The translations under genes were made by a program, and so were the position numbers. Below the pieces are notes generated by a model. That model was not told where the DNA came from and searched no databases. It worked only from the letters and a program-made list of their open reading frames with translations. Positions 47,403-58,378 of a DNA stretch of 64,000 nt are shown in pieces (the first letter of the stretch is position 1; every line of letters begins with the position of its first letter). Source of the DNA: Lachancea mirantina (lineage: Eukaryota > Ascomycota > Saccharomycetes > Saccharomycetales > Saccharomycetaceae); NCBI GenBank assembly GCA_900074745.1, contig LT598468.1, positions 992,001 to 1,056,000 on the forward strand, given 5' to 3'.

Positions 47403-50400
47403 ATGAAAAGTCTGAGATGGTCAAACAGGGGCAGGAAGGCTTCTTCGACGTCAGAGGAAAGACACCATGAGCCCGGGTCACGTGGCAAGTCGTTGAGTGG
47501 ATCTACAGGGCAGGAAAGCAAGCGTGGCAGTGGACAAGGTGGTCACAGCGGGCAGAGCAGTGGGAGGAAGAAGAGCCTGAGTTCTGGAGGGCGAGGGGGT
47601 GGGTGGAACGAGAACTCCACGCCCAGTATTTACCTGTCAGAGGCAAATAACAATTCGAGCCGCAGCATAGCTTCCAGCCGGAGCTCGATTCGCATTTTCG
47701 AAGAAGTGCAAATCGATGAAACGCGCAGTTTGCGCCGACTTTCCGACAGCCAATCGACCGTGGCGCCTTCTTCGACTACGGAACAACCGCGTAGCCAACA
47801 GGAATTCTCAGCGCAGTCCAAACAGACTCTGAACAAGGAAAATTATGATCAGACGCTTTTCAAGAAGGGATGGGTCAACAAAGCACATGGAGCTTCGAAT
47901 GGCCACCAGAGAGACAGCCGTCTGTATGGAAATGCGGGACACAACGCGGCAATTGATGCTGCTGGCCGAGGCAATGGCGTGGATTACAGATTGTATCGCG
48001 CAGAATTGAGAGGAAGCGTGCTCAGCTTGTATAAAAGCGGCGTGAACAACGTCAAGTGCTTTGATCCGTCATTGACACCCTGCGACTCGTCTGCTGACGC
48101 GTCTCAACCTGTCGCCACACCGGGGAATTTGAAAGCCACCTCACAAACCGTGGATACCAATTCTGATCACACAGGGGCAGCTTCTGAGATCAAATATTTA
48201 AGTCATGTTTATCCGCATCCAGACTTGAAGCTCGATGGCGAGGGCCATCCTATTGCTGGTACAACCGAGAGTTTGTGTCACATGGTGTTATTTTCGCCTC
48301 CATCAGAACCGGATAACACCAAAAGAATTGTGGAGATTCTTCTCATACTTCCCCTGATAGACCACATTTCCAATTTTCTCCAGAAATTTCGTTCCTACGG
48401 CATTGCATTCACCAGACACAGATCCAAAAGTGTCAGCACTGCTCCATATCATCACCAAATTTCTTCAAAAACCGACACATTAATGACCGAACGATTGGCG
48501 CTAGTCGTGAAAACCATTTTGGACGTTTTTTGCGGATTTCTCTTGGATGATAAGCTTTTCCCGAACATCATTGATCTGGTGGATACCATATCTTTGCATG
48601 ATGATGAAATTTCAAGTGCACTCAAACTCTCCATTGTTGGAAAACAAAAGCAGTTAACGAATCTGATAACTTTGGGACCACAAGAAAGATCAACAGAACA
48701 ACTACAGCCGTTTATAAATGTTGAAAAATTCTTGCGCATGGATCTAGAGGACGTTGCTCATCAAGTTCATCAAATCAATCTAAAATTCATGAAAGAATGG
48801 AGTCCTCAAATCGATTTTTCTCTACTGTACGAATCGAAATTTAATGGCGGTCACATTTACCTAAATCCAATGATTTTCAGGAATAATGAAAACGTTCATT
48901 TTTTGGGCAGGTTATTCGTTTCGCATTTATTCTCTCCAGAGTTTAAACCGAGCCCGCGTGCAAGGGCAAAAGTTTTGGCTGTATGGGTTCAATTGGGCTG
49001 TAAGTTTGAAAAGCTTGGTGACATGGTTTCCTGGCTTGCGATCGCTACGGTCGTATGCTCCATCCCCATATTGAGATTAGCATCGACTTGGCAATTTGTT
49101 CCTGAAAATGTCGTGAAATTGATTTTCAGGGATTGGATACCGACAATCGCTCAGCTTGATCGCAGGGAAATGTCTTCAAAATCTACCAGCAGCGTGTTCA
49201 TTTTGGCACCTCCAAATTTGAAGGACGAGAATATCAGGAAGAATGTCGTTCCATACTTTGGTGACCTAGCTATCAACGCTTTTGATTTATCTCCTGAAAC
49301 CAGACTTCGATATTTGGAAAAGAAAATCCACAGGACCAAGAATGCGTTCTATAAATGGCAACAACGGCTCGACCAAGCAGTTAATAGTACAGGCGATGTA
49401 CTAAGCGAGGATTCTGAAAATTCATATGACGATTACTCGTCATGCCCTATTTACCAATATTGGAAATTTCACCTAGAGCAGGAAGCACTGGATATAGCTA
49501 CAATCATGGAGATGAGTTTGAGGTTGGATCCACCTCGTGTTGACCAAAGAGCTTATTCTAATACCAGCAGTAAAAGGAGTTTGCTGTTGACGGGCAGCTA
49601 TTTGCCCGTTTTATTCAACGATCTCATATCTAATTACTCGTTGTTTCCAAAGCAGTCGCTAATAGGCGCAGCTGGCCTGGGTGATGAAAGCTCATCGGTT
49701 GCTTTTCCAAGTAGAGCACACTTTGTTTCCTCAATTTCAGCCTTTGGGGATGAAGGAGAAAAAAGTTCCATAACAGGTATCGAGAATCTCGATGAGCCTG
49801 TAGCCAAGAGACTATCTTCAAAACAATCGAACAAGCAAAAGCTACTGAAATCTATTAGGGATGCTTTCAATATAGACATGAATATGTTTCATGTGTCGGA
49901 TGATATGATTTTCAAATCAGTTTTTGATTTGGATGGTAAATCGCGGCCAGCAAGTATTGTTGTCGAAACACCAAAGAGGATGTCGCAAAACTCATCGTTC
50001 AATAATTTTCGTGACTCGCAGGACTTGTCAAAAATTACCTCTACTCTCGATGACCTGGACTTCTTTAATAGTATTGGCAAGTCCTCAAGCTCCATTAACG
50101 AATCATTTGTTGAAGTTGTTCTTAAATCAGCAACTTTAGAACGTCTTTTTGACGTACTTGTTTTGACAACTAGCGTCTTTTCGAAATTGATTGACGCGAG
50201 AGATCTCGAAGCTTTCTTTGCACATGAAAGCAGGCGACAAAAAATGAAAGCGCATGAACCTGATTATATGTCTATGGGACCTCTTGATTATGCCTTTATC
50301 AAGCTGATAATGGACAATGACATTTTTACGCAAACTTTCTTCAACACTTACACAAGCTTTACAACCACAAATATCGTTTTGGAAAATTTGGCAAAAAGAT

Positions 50401-53303
50401 TCATAGGAGCGGTGAGTTGTGCTGTATCAATATCTCGCCTACTCAGTGACGAAGAAAGGCAATCATCAGGTCATGCTGAGGGAACGAAATTAGGTCACCT
50501 CCATGGAGGTACAAATAAGTTCCCAGCTTGGGACCTTAAGAATTATACTAAGGACGAAGTTAACCTTAATTATGTCGCCAAAATTCAGTTAGGGGCTATG
50601 GAAGCACTGTTACATCTTATTGTGTTTCACTACTCTGATTTTACCGGGTCGCTTACAAATAATTACACATTTCTGGACATTTTGAAAGTCATGGATCATG
50701 AAATTTCGGAGGAATGGTCCAGAAGAATTGTGGCAATGCCAGTGCAGCGCACCCAATACAATTCAGACGATATGGAGGAACTTGAAGCTCTACATGCCAA
50801 ACTTCGAGACCTTTTCAAAAAGATCAAATCTGCATATCAGAAACAGCTTTATCGCCCGTTAAATTTGAACAGACCCCAAAAGATTGCACAAGACTCTTTG
50901 AGGGATCTCACTCCTGTGAGCATGAACGATTTTGCTAGAATAAAGGCGGGCTCCGGTTTTATGCATTCGATTATCAGCGATTTCACGACTTTGAATCATG
51001 GAAATTTCTCGGCACTGTGTGATTGGGCAACTCGTGCTGATGAAATTATCGCTCAAAATCTTGCCTTAGTCTCACACCAAGAGTGGATTCAAGTCTCTCA
51101 AATTCTCGAACTGTTTTCCAACGATTCTTTGGTATCCTTATTCAAATACCCGCTTTTTACCATTTCTGGCGAAATTATTCATAATGGTGGATCGCGGCTC
51201 GAGAAACTAGAAATTTTGAATGTTTTCACATGGGTTTCCAGTGTTTGCTCGGAGGGCAAAAAGTTATTGTTGGATCTGTTCCCTCCTGCCATTCAACTTC
51301 TTATCAAGCTACACCTTTCCCTCACTCGTTTTTTGATTTCTGAAATCTGTAGCCCCGAAAAGGGTTATGAAGAAAGACTCGATACCACAATGATAATATT
51401 TGAACTACTTGGCATTTTGAGATGGAAGGGCTCGGCGGTTGATTTGTTTCATGACGACAAACCAGAAGGTGACACAACTGAATTGTCTCCTCATGTTCCA
51501 TCCTTTTTGGAGAGCTGCCTTGTAAATGCTATCGTCTCACCAGAATCTCGTTACTTTGAAATGTTCTGGCGCGACGCCCATCAGAATATTTCAGGTGCTG
51601 GAGCCCATTCCATCAAATGCTTATCGGATGTCATTAACTCGAAGAGCCTGCAATCCCAAATGTTTGAGAAATGCGAATCTATCGGCGTAGCTCGCAATGA
51701 GCCTATTTCCCCATGTCCTGGATGGTTAATTTGTCGTCTGTTAGAAATCTCTCAGTTTGTTCCCAACATGAGCATCGAAAATTCCAAGATGATAAATTTC
51801 GATAAAAGAAGATTTGTGAACAATGTCATCACGAATTTTGTTGACATGATACCAAAGACTTACTCATGGAGCAATGAGAAGGAGTTGTGTGATGCATTAG
51901 CTATAAGAAGTGAATGGCTCACTCAGCATGAAATTTCAGAAATTCCAGAAATTTACGACAAACAATGTCGTGAAATTTCAATGGAACAAGCACGTCTTTA
52001 CAAATTTCAGTCCTTTGGTTTTTTTAATAGTATATTAGTGGCAGAGGTTGAGAAAGTGAAAAGAGATCAAAGGAAGTATGCGCTTCTTTTGACACAGGAA
52101 CTGGAAAATAAGAAACAAATTGCGTTTAAGCAGGGCAACAGATTAAGCTCCTCCCCTTCAACAATAACCTTGAGTTCTGTCAATTCCAAAGTAACCACTG
52201 AATCTGACATGTCCAGCCGCACTAAACGCAGCTCTATTACTGCTACATCCACTAGGAATTCCATGATATCGAACTCCACTCACAGCTCTGGAGTTACAAG
52301 AAAACTTGGTGGCTTTTTGAGAAGGCCGTTTTCGATTGGCGGGTTTAGCAGCTCTTCCTCCACGAATTCCCTCAGCTCAATCATAGCAGGAGGGGCCAAA
52401 GGAAACGGTACAGTTTCTCCTTTCGATTTGCCCGAAATATCTTCTAACAGCCTCAAAGAATCGAAGCCTATCCAAACTCTTAGAACATTTGAAATGAAGT
52501 CTTGTATGCCTGTTAACGATTACAGTCAGCCACATCTGACCAGCAACCAGTTTAGGATCATCATGGAGGGTGGAACAGAACACTTGGTTCAAGCGCCCAG
52601 CAATCAGGCAATGTTAGATTGGGTTAAGGCTTTGAACTTATCAAGGAGATATTCATTCCACTCTGAGAAATTTAAGGGCAAAACTTCCAACAAAATGTTC
52701 GGGGTTCCTATCGAAGATGTGTGTGAAAGAGAAAACACTTTAATTCCTACAATACTTGTAAAACTTTTGGAAGAAATCGAACTTCGGGGTTTGGACGAAG
52801 TGGGGCTGTACAGAGTTCCTGGTGCAGTTGGAAGCATCAATGCTTTAAAAAATGCTTTTGACGACAAAGGTGCAACCAGTAATTCTTTTACGTTAGAAGA
52901 CGAAAGATGGTTTGAAATCAACACAATTGCAGGATGCTTCAAATTGTATTTGCGCGAACTTCCCGAGTCGCTTTTCACCAATGAACGTTTACCGGCATTT
53001 GCGGAGCACGCATTACAATATAGACAAGAGAAAACCTCTTACGAGCAGTTCAAAATGTTAATCGCTGACCTCGTCCAAAATTTGCCAGTTTACAACTTCC
53101 ATACCTTGAGAAGAATTTTTCAGCATTTGCACCGTGTCGATGAACATATGCAGAACAATCGCATGGATGCCATAAACTTAGCCATAGTATTTTCGATGAG
53201 CTTCATCGGTCAAGAAGACCTTGCATCCAGCGTTGGTCCGACACTTGGTGCCCTACAAACAATATTGAAATGTTTCATAAAGCATCCAGAAGACTTTTTC
53301 TAA
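47403..53303 (+). CDS. BEM2: BEM2, Rho GTPase-activating protein
   Basis: 1966 residues from ATG 47403, whose start MKSLRWSNRGRKASS parallels S. cerevisiae MKGLLWSKNRKSS (2167 residues); the open frame starts 18 codons earlier at a GTG. Layout: a Ser/Gly/Gln-rich disordered 170 residues, a long RasGEF-N and CDC25-like helical region (HYSDFTGSLTNNYTFLDILKVMDHEISEEW), a Ser-rich linker, a PH-type segment (about 1690-1760) and a C-terminal RhoGAP domain with arginine finger in GLYRVPG (Arg1804). Bem2 acts on Cdc42 and Rho1 in bud emergence and morphogenesis checkpoint. Position matches YER155C. Confidence 0.95.
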   Translation: MKSLRWSNRGRKASSTSEERHHEPGSRGKSLSGSTGQESKRGSGQGGHSGQSSGRKKSLSSGGRGGGWNENSTPSIYLSEANNNSSRSIASSRSSIRIFEEVQIDETRSLRRLSDSQSTVAPSSTTEQPRSQQEFSAQSKQTLNKENYDQTLFKKGWVNKAHGASNGHQRDSRLYGNAGHNAAIDAAGRGNGVDYRLYRAELRGSVLSLYKSGVNNVKCFDPSLTPCDSSADASQPVATPGNLKATSQTVDTNSDHTGAASEIKYLSHVYPHPDLKLDGEGHPIAGTTESLCHMVLFSPPSEPDNTKRIVEILLILPLIDHISNFLQKFRSYGIAFTRHRSKSVSTAPYHHQISSKTDTLMTERLALVVKTILDVFCGFLLDDKLFPNIIDLVDTISLHDDEISSALKLSIVGKQKQLTNLITLGPQERSTEQLQPFINVEKFLRMDLEDVAHQVHQINLKFMKEWSPQIDFSLLYESKFNGGHIYLNPMIFRNNENVHFLGRLFVSHLFSPEFKPSPRARAKVLAVWVQLGCKFEKLGDMVSWLAIATVVCSIPILRLASTWQFVPENVVKLIFRDWIPTIAQLDRREMSSKSTSSVFILAPPNLKDENIRKNVVPYFGDLAINAFDLSPETRLRYLEKKIHRTKNAFYKWQQRLDQAVNSTGDVLSEDSENSYDDYSSCPIYQYWKFHLEQEALDIATIMEMSLRLDPPRVDQRAYSNTSSKRSLLLTGSYLPVLFNDLISNYSLFPKQSLIGAAGLGDESSSVAFPSRAHFVSSISAFGDEGEKSSITGIENLDEPVAKRLSSKQSNKQKLLKSIRDAFNIDMNMFHVSDDMIFKSVFDLDGKSRPASIVVETPKRMSQNSSFNNFRDSQDLSKITSTLDDLDFFNSIGKSSSSINESFVEVVLKSATLERLFDVLVLTTSVFSKLIDARDLEAFFAHESRRQKMKAHEPDYMSMGPLDYAFIKLIMDNDIFTQTFFNTYTSFTTTNIVLENLAKRFIGAVSCAVSISRLLSDEERQSSGHAEGTKLGHLHGGTNKFPAWDLKNYTKDEVNLNYVAKIQLGAMEALLHLIVFHYSDFTGSLTNNYTFLDILKVMDHEISEEWSRRIVAMPVQRTQYNSDDMEELEALHAKLRDLFKKIKSAYQKQLYRPLNLNRPQKIAQDSLRDLTPVSMNDFARIKAGSGFMHSIISDFTTLNHGNFSALCDWATRADEIIAQNLALVSHQEWIQVSQILELFSNDSLVSLFKYPLFTISGEIIHNGGSRLEKLEILNVFTWVSSVCSEGKKLLLDLFPPAIQLLIKLHLSLTRFLISEICSPEKGYEERLDTTMIIFELLGILRWKGSAVDLFHDDKPEGDTTELSPHVPSFLESCLVNAIVSPESRYFEMFWRDAHQNISGAGAHSIKCLSDVINSKSLQSQMFEKCESIGVARNEPISPCPGWLICRLLEISQFVPNMSIENSKMINFDKRRFVNNVITNFVDMIPKTYSWSNEKELCDALAIRSEWLTQHEISEIPEIYDKQCREISMEQARLYKFQSFGFFNSILVAEVEKVKRDQRKYALLLTQELENKKQIAFKQGNRLSSSPSTITLSSVNSKVTTESDMSSRTKRSSITATSTRNSMISNSTHSSGVTRKLGGFLRRPFSIGGFSSSSSTNSLSSIIAGGAKGNGTVSPFDLPEISSNSLKESKPIQTLRTFEMKSCMPVNDYSQPHLTSNQFRIIMEGGTEHLVQAPSNQAMLDWVKALNLSRRYSFHSEKFKGKTSNKMFGVPIEDVCERENTLIPTILVKLLEEIELRGLDEVGLYRVPGAVGSINALKNAFDDKGATSNSFTLEDERWFEINTIAGCFKLYLRELPESLFTNERLPAFAEHALQYRQEKTSYEQFKMLIADLVQNLPVYNFHTLRRIFQHLHRVDEHMQNNRMDAINLAIVFSMSFIGQEDLASSVGPTLGALQTILKCFIKHPEDFF

Positions 53304-53483
53304 GAGCGGAAGCTCATTCTTGACAACTTCTTCATATATCTAGTATTTTGCATAATTTATAATTTTAAGAGAAAGTCTCTGATGAACGCTCGTAGCTGGA
53401 CCCACCTTACCGCAGTCGAGGTAATGTCAGATACGAAACTTTTATTTACAAGATATACTGAGAACTATTCAGTTGCAACGCTC

Positions 53484-54705
53484 TCATTTTAAATTCGATT
53501 TTCTAACAATTCTGATGTTCGAGTTTTGCTTTTTTTCTTTGGAAAGCTCTTGAAGCTTCTTTTCATTCTCTTGCATTTGTTGTCGCCTTTCAGCTTGCTC
53601 ACGAGCTTTGGCCATGTTTTCTCTGAACGTTTCGATGATTCCCTTGCTAGGCTGATTCTTTGACACATCATGCTTGACCACGTCAGCGATCTTGAGCTTG
53701 TTTCTCACCCATTTGTTTCTTAATAGTAGTGTCTGAATTACCGAGAAGGAACCATTCACTGCAAAATACAGCACGACTCCCGAGGACAAGTTCATGGTTG
53801 CCGGGATTGAGAGTAAAGGAAGAACCGTGAAAAATTTCTTCATTGGCGCCGAGAACTGCTGAGCACCTGTTTCACCACCGAGCCTAGTGAACGAAATAAA
53901 CACAGTCGCAGTAATTATCTGCAAACCCAGGTAAGGGTCAGCTAGGGAAAGATCACGAAACCAAGCCAAACCTTGTGTCGTGAAACCGTCAACCGGATAG
54001 TTGGCCATTTCTCTAATACCAGAGAAAAACCCAAGAGCCACAGGTAATTGCAACATAGGTGCTGCTAAATATCTGTTTTTAATACCATTTTCTGCCAAAA
54101 GCTTCTTTCTCTTCATGGCAATCTGTTGACCTTCCACCATATCCGTGGCACCAAACAGTTCTTCGTTTATCTTGTCCATTTCGGGCTTAATCTTCGAATT
54201 GCGGGCAATTGTATCGGAAGACTTCACATAAAGCGGAAACATTAATAAACGTACAAGAACCGTCGTTGTAACTATAGTCCCCCACCAAGGTAAGCCCGTG
54301 TACACATGAATCTGTTCCATGATATTTTGAATCAGATCGGGTGGCCACCACCATGATTTGGCAAGTCCAATGCTGCTCAAGTACCCAACGTGTGTAGAAG
54401 CTTCACCAACAGCTTGACCTAACTGAGTCGCTTGTTCGGCAATCTTCTGGCTCAATTCAGAGCTCACAGCTTGATCAAAAGACGGTAATTCAGTAGGAAA
54501 CTCAGCCACATTCCTATCTGGGTTCCCTGACGATCGGAAACGGACGCTTTGCAATCGAGCAGAATTGATTCCAATTATTCTGGCATGGCTCCTGAAGGCC
54601 TTTAAAATTACATCTAGTTAGCGTTTTTGGACGCGGAAAAAAGTACTCCTGTTAACAAAATATTCATACCGACCCCGTCGCACGCGAAACGACGTGCTTG
54701 AGCAT
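53484..54705 (-). CDS. OXA1: OXA1, mitochondrial inner-membrane insertase, two exons
   Basis: Exons 54705..54670 and 54599..53484 give 383 residues (S. cerevisiae 402). No in-frame ATG precedes the conserved part within exon 2 before a stop at 54620-54618, so the upstream exon MLKHVVSRATGS is required; spliced, it gives a classical Arg-rich presequence (MLKHVVSRATGS-AFRSHARIIG). Five membrane helices follow: WWGTIVTTTVLVRLLMFPLYVKS, APMLQLPVALGFFSGIREM, YLGLQIITATVFISFTR, PATMNLSSGVVLYFAVNG. The Lys-rich matrix tail (RQQMQENEKKLQELSKEK) binds ribosomes. Oxa1 inserts Cox2 and other mitochondrially made proteins. Position matches YER154W. Confidence 0.93.
54600..54669 (-). other. OXA1 intron (70 nt) inside the presequence
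   Basis: On the minus strand the donor GTATGA is at 54669-54664, the branch CGCTAAC at 54623-54617 and the acceptor AAAG ends at 54600, 18 nt from the branch adenosine. It lies between codons (phase 0), joining TCG to GCC. S. cerevisiae OXA1 has no intron, to my knowledge. Confidence 0.85.
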
Positions 54706-54944
54706 CAAAAGGTCCTGTTATTGTGGTCTTTGTATGTCTTCGGAAACCCGAGTTCTTGAAAATTTTTAGTTCAACCAATCTTAAAGATGAGCTCTTGATA
54801 GTCGAAATTATCAAGACTAAATTGTTTAGCAAGACATCCGATCCAATAGATTTGACAGTCTTACGAGATTGGTCAAGCCCTTAAAAAAAGTGTTCTTGAG
54901 CTTTTCAACGCCGCCCTAACCGAATTTTGGATTATGGAAAGGCA

Positions 54945-55859
54945 ATGCAATCAACCAAACTCATGGCCAAACAGAGTACCGTGGTACTGGGCCCAGAGGT
55001 CAGGAAACGGCTTTTTAAACTTTGTTTGAATAGAGAATTTGATCTAGTGCTTCAAGAATTGCAAAAGGTTTCCAATCGACTCGTTGAGGAGTCATTTCTG
55101 AACGTATATCTCGCAAAAAGCGTGCAATGGGCCCATGTCGAGTCCATCGATTACTTGTGGTATCGGTACGTTATGAGAGAACAGAGACTGATGGTGAGAC
55201 CACAGATCTTATGCGATATTGGCAATATATCGCTAGACGCGAACAAATCGTTTTGGCCTGGACAATTGTGCACACATTTCGCCAAAGTTTACGGTCAGGA
55301 AACGCATTACCGCCGGTTTGGGATTGAATTACTTCGCATTAAAGTTGAGAGTTTTGCAAAAAGCACGGGTGAAAAGACTTCTTTTTTGGAGAAATGGAAC
55401 GTTTTCCTCGAGGAACTCGATCAAAACGTCAGTGAACGTCACTCGTTCAGTTTCCGAGATTTCCCACACTTGGCGAAAGCACTACACTGTGAAGAAGCTG
55501 AAGTTGTCACAGAGCTACTTTTCAAAGAGACTAAATCACCTGTTAGAAACCCGACCACGTTACCAATGCTTTTAAACATGTTAATATTACACCCGCACCT
55601 GGATCCCGATTTCAAATTGAGACTTTTCGCATCATTCCATCAAAAACATTCCACTTTGTACTACGATGACACCGCGTTGGCACTCTTGCAAGCGTATCGA
55701 CATGAACCGTATCGCAGTTATGCTCTGTTCGATTTCATGAAATGTAGAAATATTGAAATCAGTGCTAAAGCTGTTAGACTGTTTACGCGAAACGTCAGAG
55801 GCTCTAGTTATTTAAATGCCTTGCAACTAGGGCAGCATACTCAAGACTCAGCGAGCTGA
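54945..55859 (+). CDS. PET122: PET122, COX3 mRNA translational activator
   Basis: 304 residues from ATG 54945 (the frame opens at a TTG six codons before; the next ATG is 54963). Conserved with S. cerevisiae Pet122 (254): VRKRLFKLCLNREFDLVLQELQKV, YLAKSVQWAHVESIDYLWYRYV and RPQILCDIGNISL. Pet122, with Pet54 and Pet494, tethers COX3 mRNA to mitochondrial ribosomes. No membrane span is seen; the first residues are weakly basic. It is about 50 residues longer than in S. cerevisiae at the C-terminus. It lies between OXA1 and the YER152C orthologue, as in YER152C-YER154W. Confidence 0.9.
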   Translation: MQSTKLMAKQSTVVLGPEVRKRLFKLCLNREFDLVLQELQKVSNRLVEESFLNVYLAKSVQWAHVESIDYLWYRYVMREQRLMVRPQILCDIGNISLDANKSFWPGQLCTHFAKVYGQETHYRRFGIELLRIKVESFAKSTGEKTSFLEKWNVFLEELDQNVSERHSFSFRDFPHLAKALHCEEAEVVTELLFKETKSPVRNPTTLPMLLNMLILHPHLDPDFKLRLFASFHQKHSTLYYDDTALALLQAYRHEPYRSYALFDFMKCRNIEISAKAVRLFTRNVRGSSYLNALQLGQHTQDSAS

Positions 55860-56178
55860 ACAGACTGTAAGACGCCGAGAAGAGATAAGCCATGGTAACC
55901 ATTTATCTCTACATATACCTTGTAAATACAAAACCCTCCGGGTATTGGACGATCAATTAAATTGTTTATTATCATGCCGATTTCAAGGGCATTGATTCCG
56001 TGGGCATCACCATAGTCAGCTTTTTTTCAGACATGTTGGTCGTCGTAGCCTTTCTTGGTGAATATTCCTGCGGAAAAGTGACCCACTCTTATAAGGCGAA
56101 AATGCTTATAATCAATGGAACAGCAAAGCAAAGGGTGTTTCGCTCAAGACTAAACCATCGCTCAAAGAGTGCTTAGAA
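55860..56178. other. Intergenic PET122-YER152C orthologue
   Basis: 319 bp. No gene or clear motif was recognised beyond AT-rich terminator-like sequence after PET122 and the presumed promoter of the aminotransferase. Confidence 0.35.
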
Positions 56179-57522
56179 ATGTCGAGAAATGCTGGTGACA
56201 TTAATTTCTTTAGAGGTTACGCTTCTTTGGATCTTTTACCTGCCCAAGAAATAGTCCAAGCTACCACGGATTTACTAAGTCCCAAATCGAGAGATTATGA
56301 TACCGACCCACAGAACCTGCACCCACTTGTCTATGGGTCAGATGAGGGAGCGCATTGGGTTCGCAGCGCAATCTGCCATTTCAGTAACGAGGCATTTCAA
56401 TTGGACGCGGCATCGTCGAGCAAACCGGAATTCCTGAACTTAACATCAGGAGCGTCCTATGGAATTTTGAATCTATTAGCACAGACAACTTTACCGCATA
56501 CCGGTTTCACCCGGCAAGCCTTTATAGTATCTCCAACCTATTTTCTGATTAACGAAGCATTTATAGATGCAGGTTTCGGAGGTAAGATCTGTGCTGTGAC
56601 GGAAACGGATCAGGATGCGGTGGATGTGGCTTTCTTACAAGAACAGCTTGAGTTGTTCGACCAGAAACATGCGACTGAGGACCATACCGCAGATCCCGCG
56701 TTGGTCAATGCCCCAGACGCTACCATTCCAAAAAAATTGTTTCGATACGTTCTGTATTTGATTCCGACGTACTCAAATCCTAGCGGAAAGACTTATTCCA
56801 TTGAATGCCGTCAAAGACTCATCGAGCTGGCAAGGAAACACGATATGCTCATTATAAGCGATGACGTCTACGATTTGCTAGTGTACGACCAGCCGTTAGA
56901 TAAAGCTCCAAAACCTGTGCCAAGAATGACCTTTCTGGACAGAGCTTCTTTATCCAAAGGTTACAATGGTTACGGGAACACCATCTCCAATTGCACCTTC
57001 TCAAAAATACTCGCTCCGGGCCTTCGATTCGGGTACCAAGAAAGCGTGAACAAGCGACTTGTTGCGCAATTGTCCCGCGGCGGAGCAAATGCCTCCGGCG
57101 GCACTCCATCACAACTCAATTCCATGATTGTCGGCACTATGCTCAACAATGGAGTCTGTCTAACGGTCTTGGAAAAGCTGCGCACCGTTTACAAGCGTCG
57201 TGCCGATATACTTTATGAATCCATCAAACAATGGCTTCCAGCCAAAACCATCTATGAACGTCAAACTGGTGGGTATTTTTCATGGTGCACTTTACCTGAC
57301 GGATACGACGCCAGAGAGATATCTGCCATTCTTCTAAATCAGCAAGGCATCGTAGTACCAGACGGCTCGTGGTTCGAGGTTGTCGGAGACTCAAAGAATT
57401 GGGGCGCCAGATGTTTCCGTATTTCCATCAGTTTTGTTCACGACGCTACGATAAAAGAAGGTATACAAAAATGGGGAAATGTATGCCGAGAATATGCCAC
57501 AGAGCATTCCTTAGAGTTTTAG
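56179..57522 (+). CDS. PLP-dependent aminotransferase, YER152C orthologue
   Basis: 447 residues (YER152C, 443), fold type I aminotransferase. Motifs: INFFRGYASLDLLP at the start, LNLTSGASYGILNLLAQ (cofactor loop), LIPTYSNPSGKTYS, ISDDVYDLL (Asp and Tyr binding PLP), and NCTFSKILAPGLRFGY, with the PLP-lysine in FSK and arginine in LRFGY. S. cerevisiae YER152C has reported 2-aminoadipate transaminase activity in vitro (family knowledge); the true substrate is unsure. No mitochondrial presequence is obvious. It is in tandem between PET122 and SHU2. Confidence 0.9.
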   Translation: MSRNAGDINFFRGYASLDLLPAQEIVQATTDLLSPKSRDYDTDPQNLHPLVYGSDEGAHWVRSAICHFSNEAFQLDAASSSKPEFLNLTSGASYGILNLLAQTTLPHTGFTRQAFIVSPTYFLINEAFIDAGFGGKICAVTETDQDAVDVAFLQEQLELFDQKHATEDHTADPALVNAPDATIPKKLFRYVLYLIPTYSNPSGKTYSIECRQRLIELARKHDMLIISDDVYDLLVYDQPLDKAPKPVPRMTFLDRASLSKGYNGYGNTISNCTFSKILAPGLRFGYQESVNKRLVAQLSRGGANASGGTPSQLNSMIVGTMLNNGVCLTVLEKLRTVYKRRADILYESIKQWLPAKTIYERQTGGYFSWCTLPDGYDAREISAILLNQQGIVVPDGSWFEVVGDSKNWGARCFRISISFVHDATIKEGIQKWGNVCREYATEHSLEF

Positions 57523-57631
57523 ACTACAATTTGGTCATTCATAACAGAGTTATTCAATTTTATATACTTTAACGATTATCTCTATCTCGTGATATAGATA
57601 TCGAAAGTCATCTCTAAGAGAAGGCTTTAGC

Positions 57632-58378
57632 ATGGACGTCCCTCAAAAATACATCAATTTCTCCCAACTTTTATCCGGAATAATTGAAACCAATGAAGGT
57701 GTTGACCAATTAAATGAAGTTGTGGTCTCGTTTTTGTATCACTTGTTCCCCAAGGAACTTTTCGTTCGTGCATTGTCGCTGCTAGAATCCAGTAACATGT
57801 TTATTTACGTTTTGGAGAACAAGACCTGCGATGAGCATGGATCAAAGCAAGTTGACAACACTAATGGATCCCGGGTGTCAGCATCGTTGTTAATTTCAGA
57901 AGCAAACCTCGTTCCTTCGGGAAATGATTCTAGCAGAACCGAACAGAGACACTTATGGGAACTACTTTACGAAACGGAACAGCTACAACACAAGTTAATT
58001 GTGGAAAACGAAGATTCCGTAGGTGGTACACCAGTCGTGACTGATCTCGACAGATGGTTTTGCTCCTGTTCAGAGTACATAACCCTTTTTGGCGATGAGT
58101 TGCAACAAGACGACGACGAACGACCACTTGCTTGCAAACTGGTTCAAGAAATAGACAAAACGGAAGGTGCACACGACAAGTTCGCCAGAATAAAACAACA
58201 GCAACGCTATTTTCGTCACGACAAAATAATGTGCCCGCATCTTTTGGCGTTCTCCATTTTGTTACAGACAGAGCCCAAAACCCTGAGATACTTCACAGGA
58301 ACGCGACAAACGGTATACTTGATCCGAGTGCAAAATATCGACGAATGGCTACGACTTCACCTTAATATCGTTGTATGA
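57632..58378 (+). CDS. SHU2: SHU2, Shu complex recombination factor
   Basis: 248 residues (S. cerevisiae Shu2, 223). A SWIM zinc motif is present: C144-S-C146 in RWFCSCSEY and C201-P-H203 in MCPHLLAFSILLQ. This is the family's only strong signature. Shu2 pairs with Psy3, Csm2 and Shu1 to help Rad51 filaments form, notably with Rad55-Rad57 during tolerance of replication damage. RAD55 is four genes away (YDR076W). It lies between the YER152C orthologue and UBP3, whereas in S. cerevisiae it is YDR078C, again showing interleaved sister blocks. Confidence 0.88.
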   Translation: MDVPQKYINFSQLLSGIIETNEGVDQLNEVVVSFLYHLFPKELFVRALSLLESSNMFIYVLENKTCDEHGSKQVDNTNGSRVSASLLISEANLVPSGNDSSRTEQRHLWELLYETEQLQHKLIVENEDSVGGTPVVTDLDRWFCSCSEYITLFGDELQQDDDERPLACKLVQEIDKTEGAHDKFARIKQQQRYFRHDKIMCPHLLAFSILLQTEPKTLRYFTGTRQTVYLIRVQNIDEWLRLHLNIVV

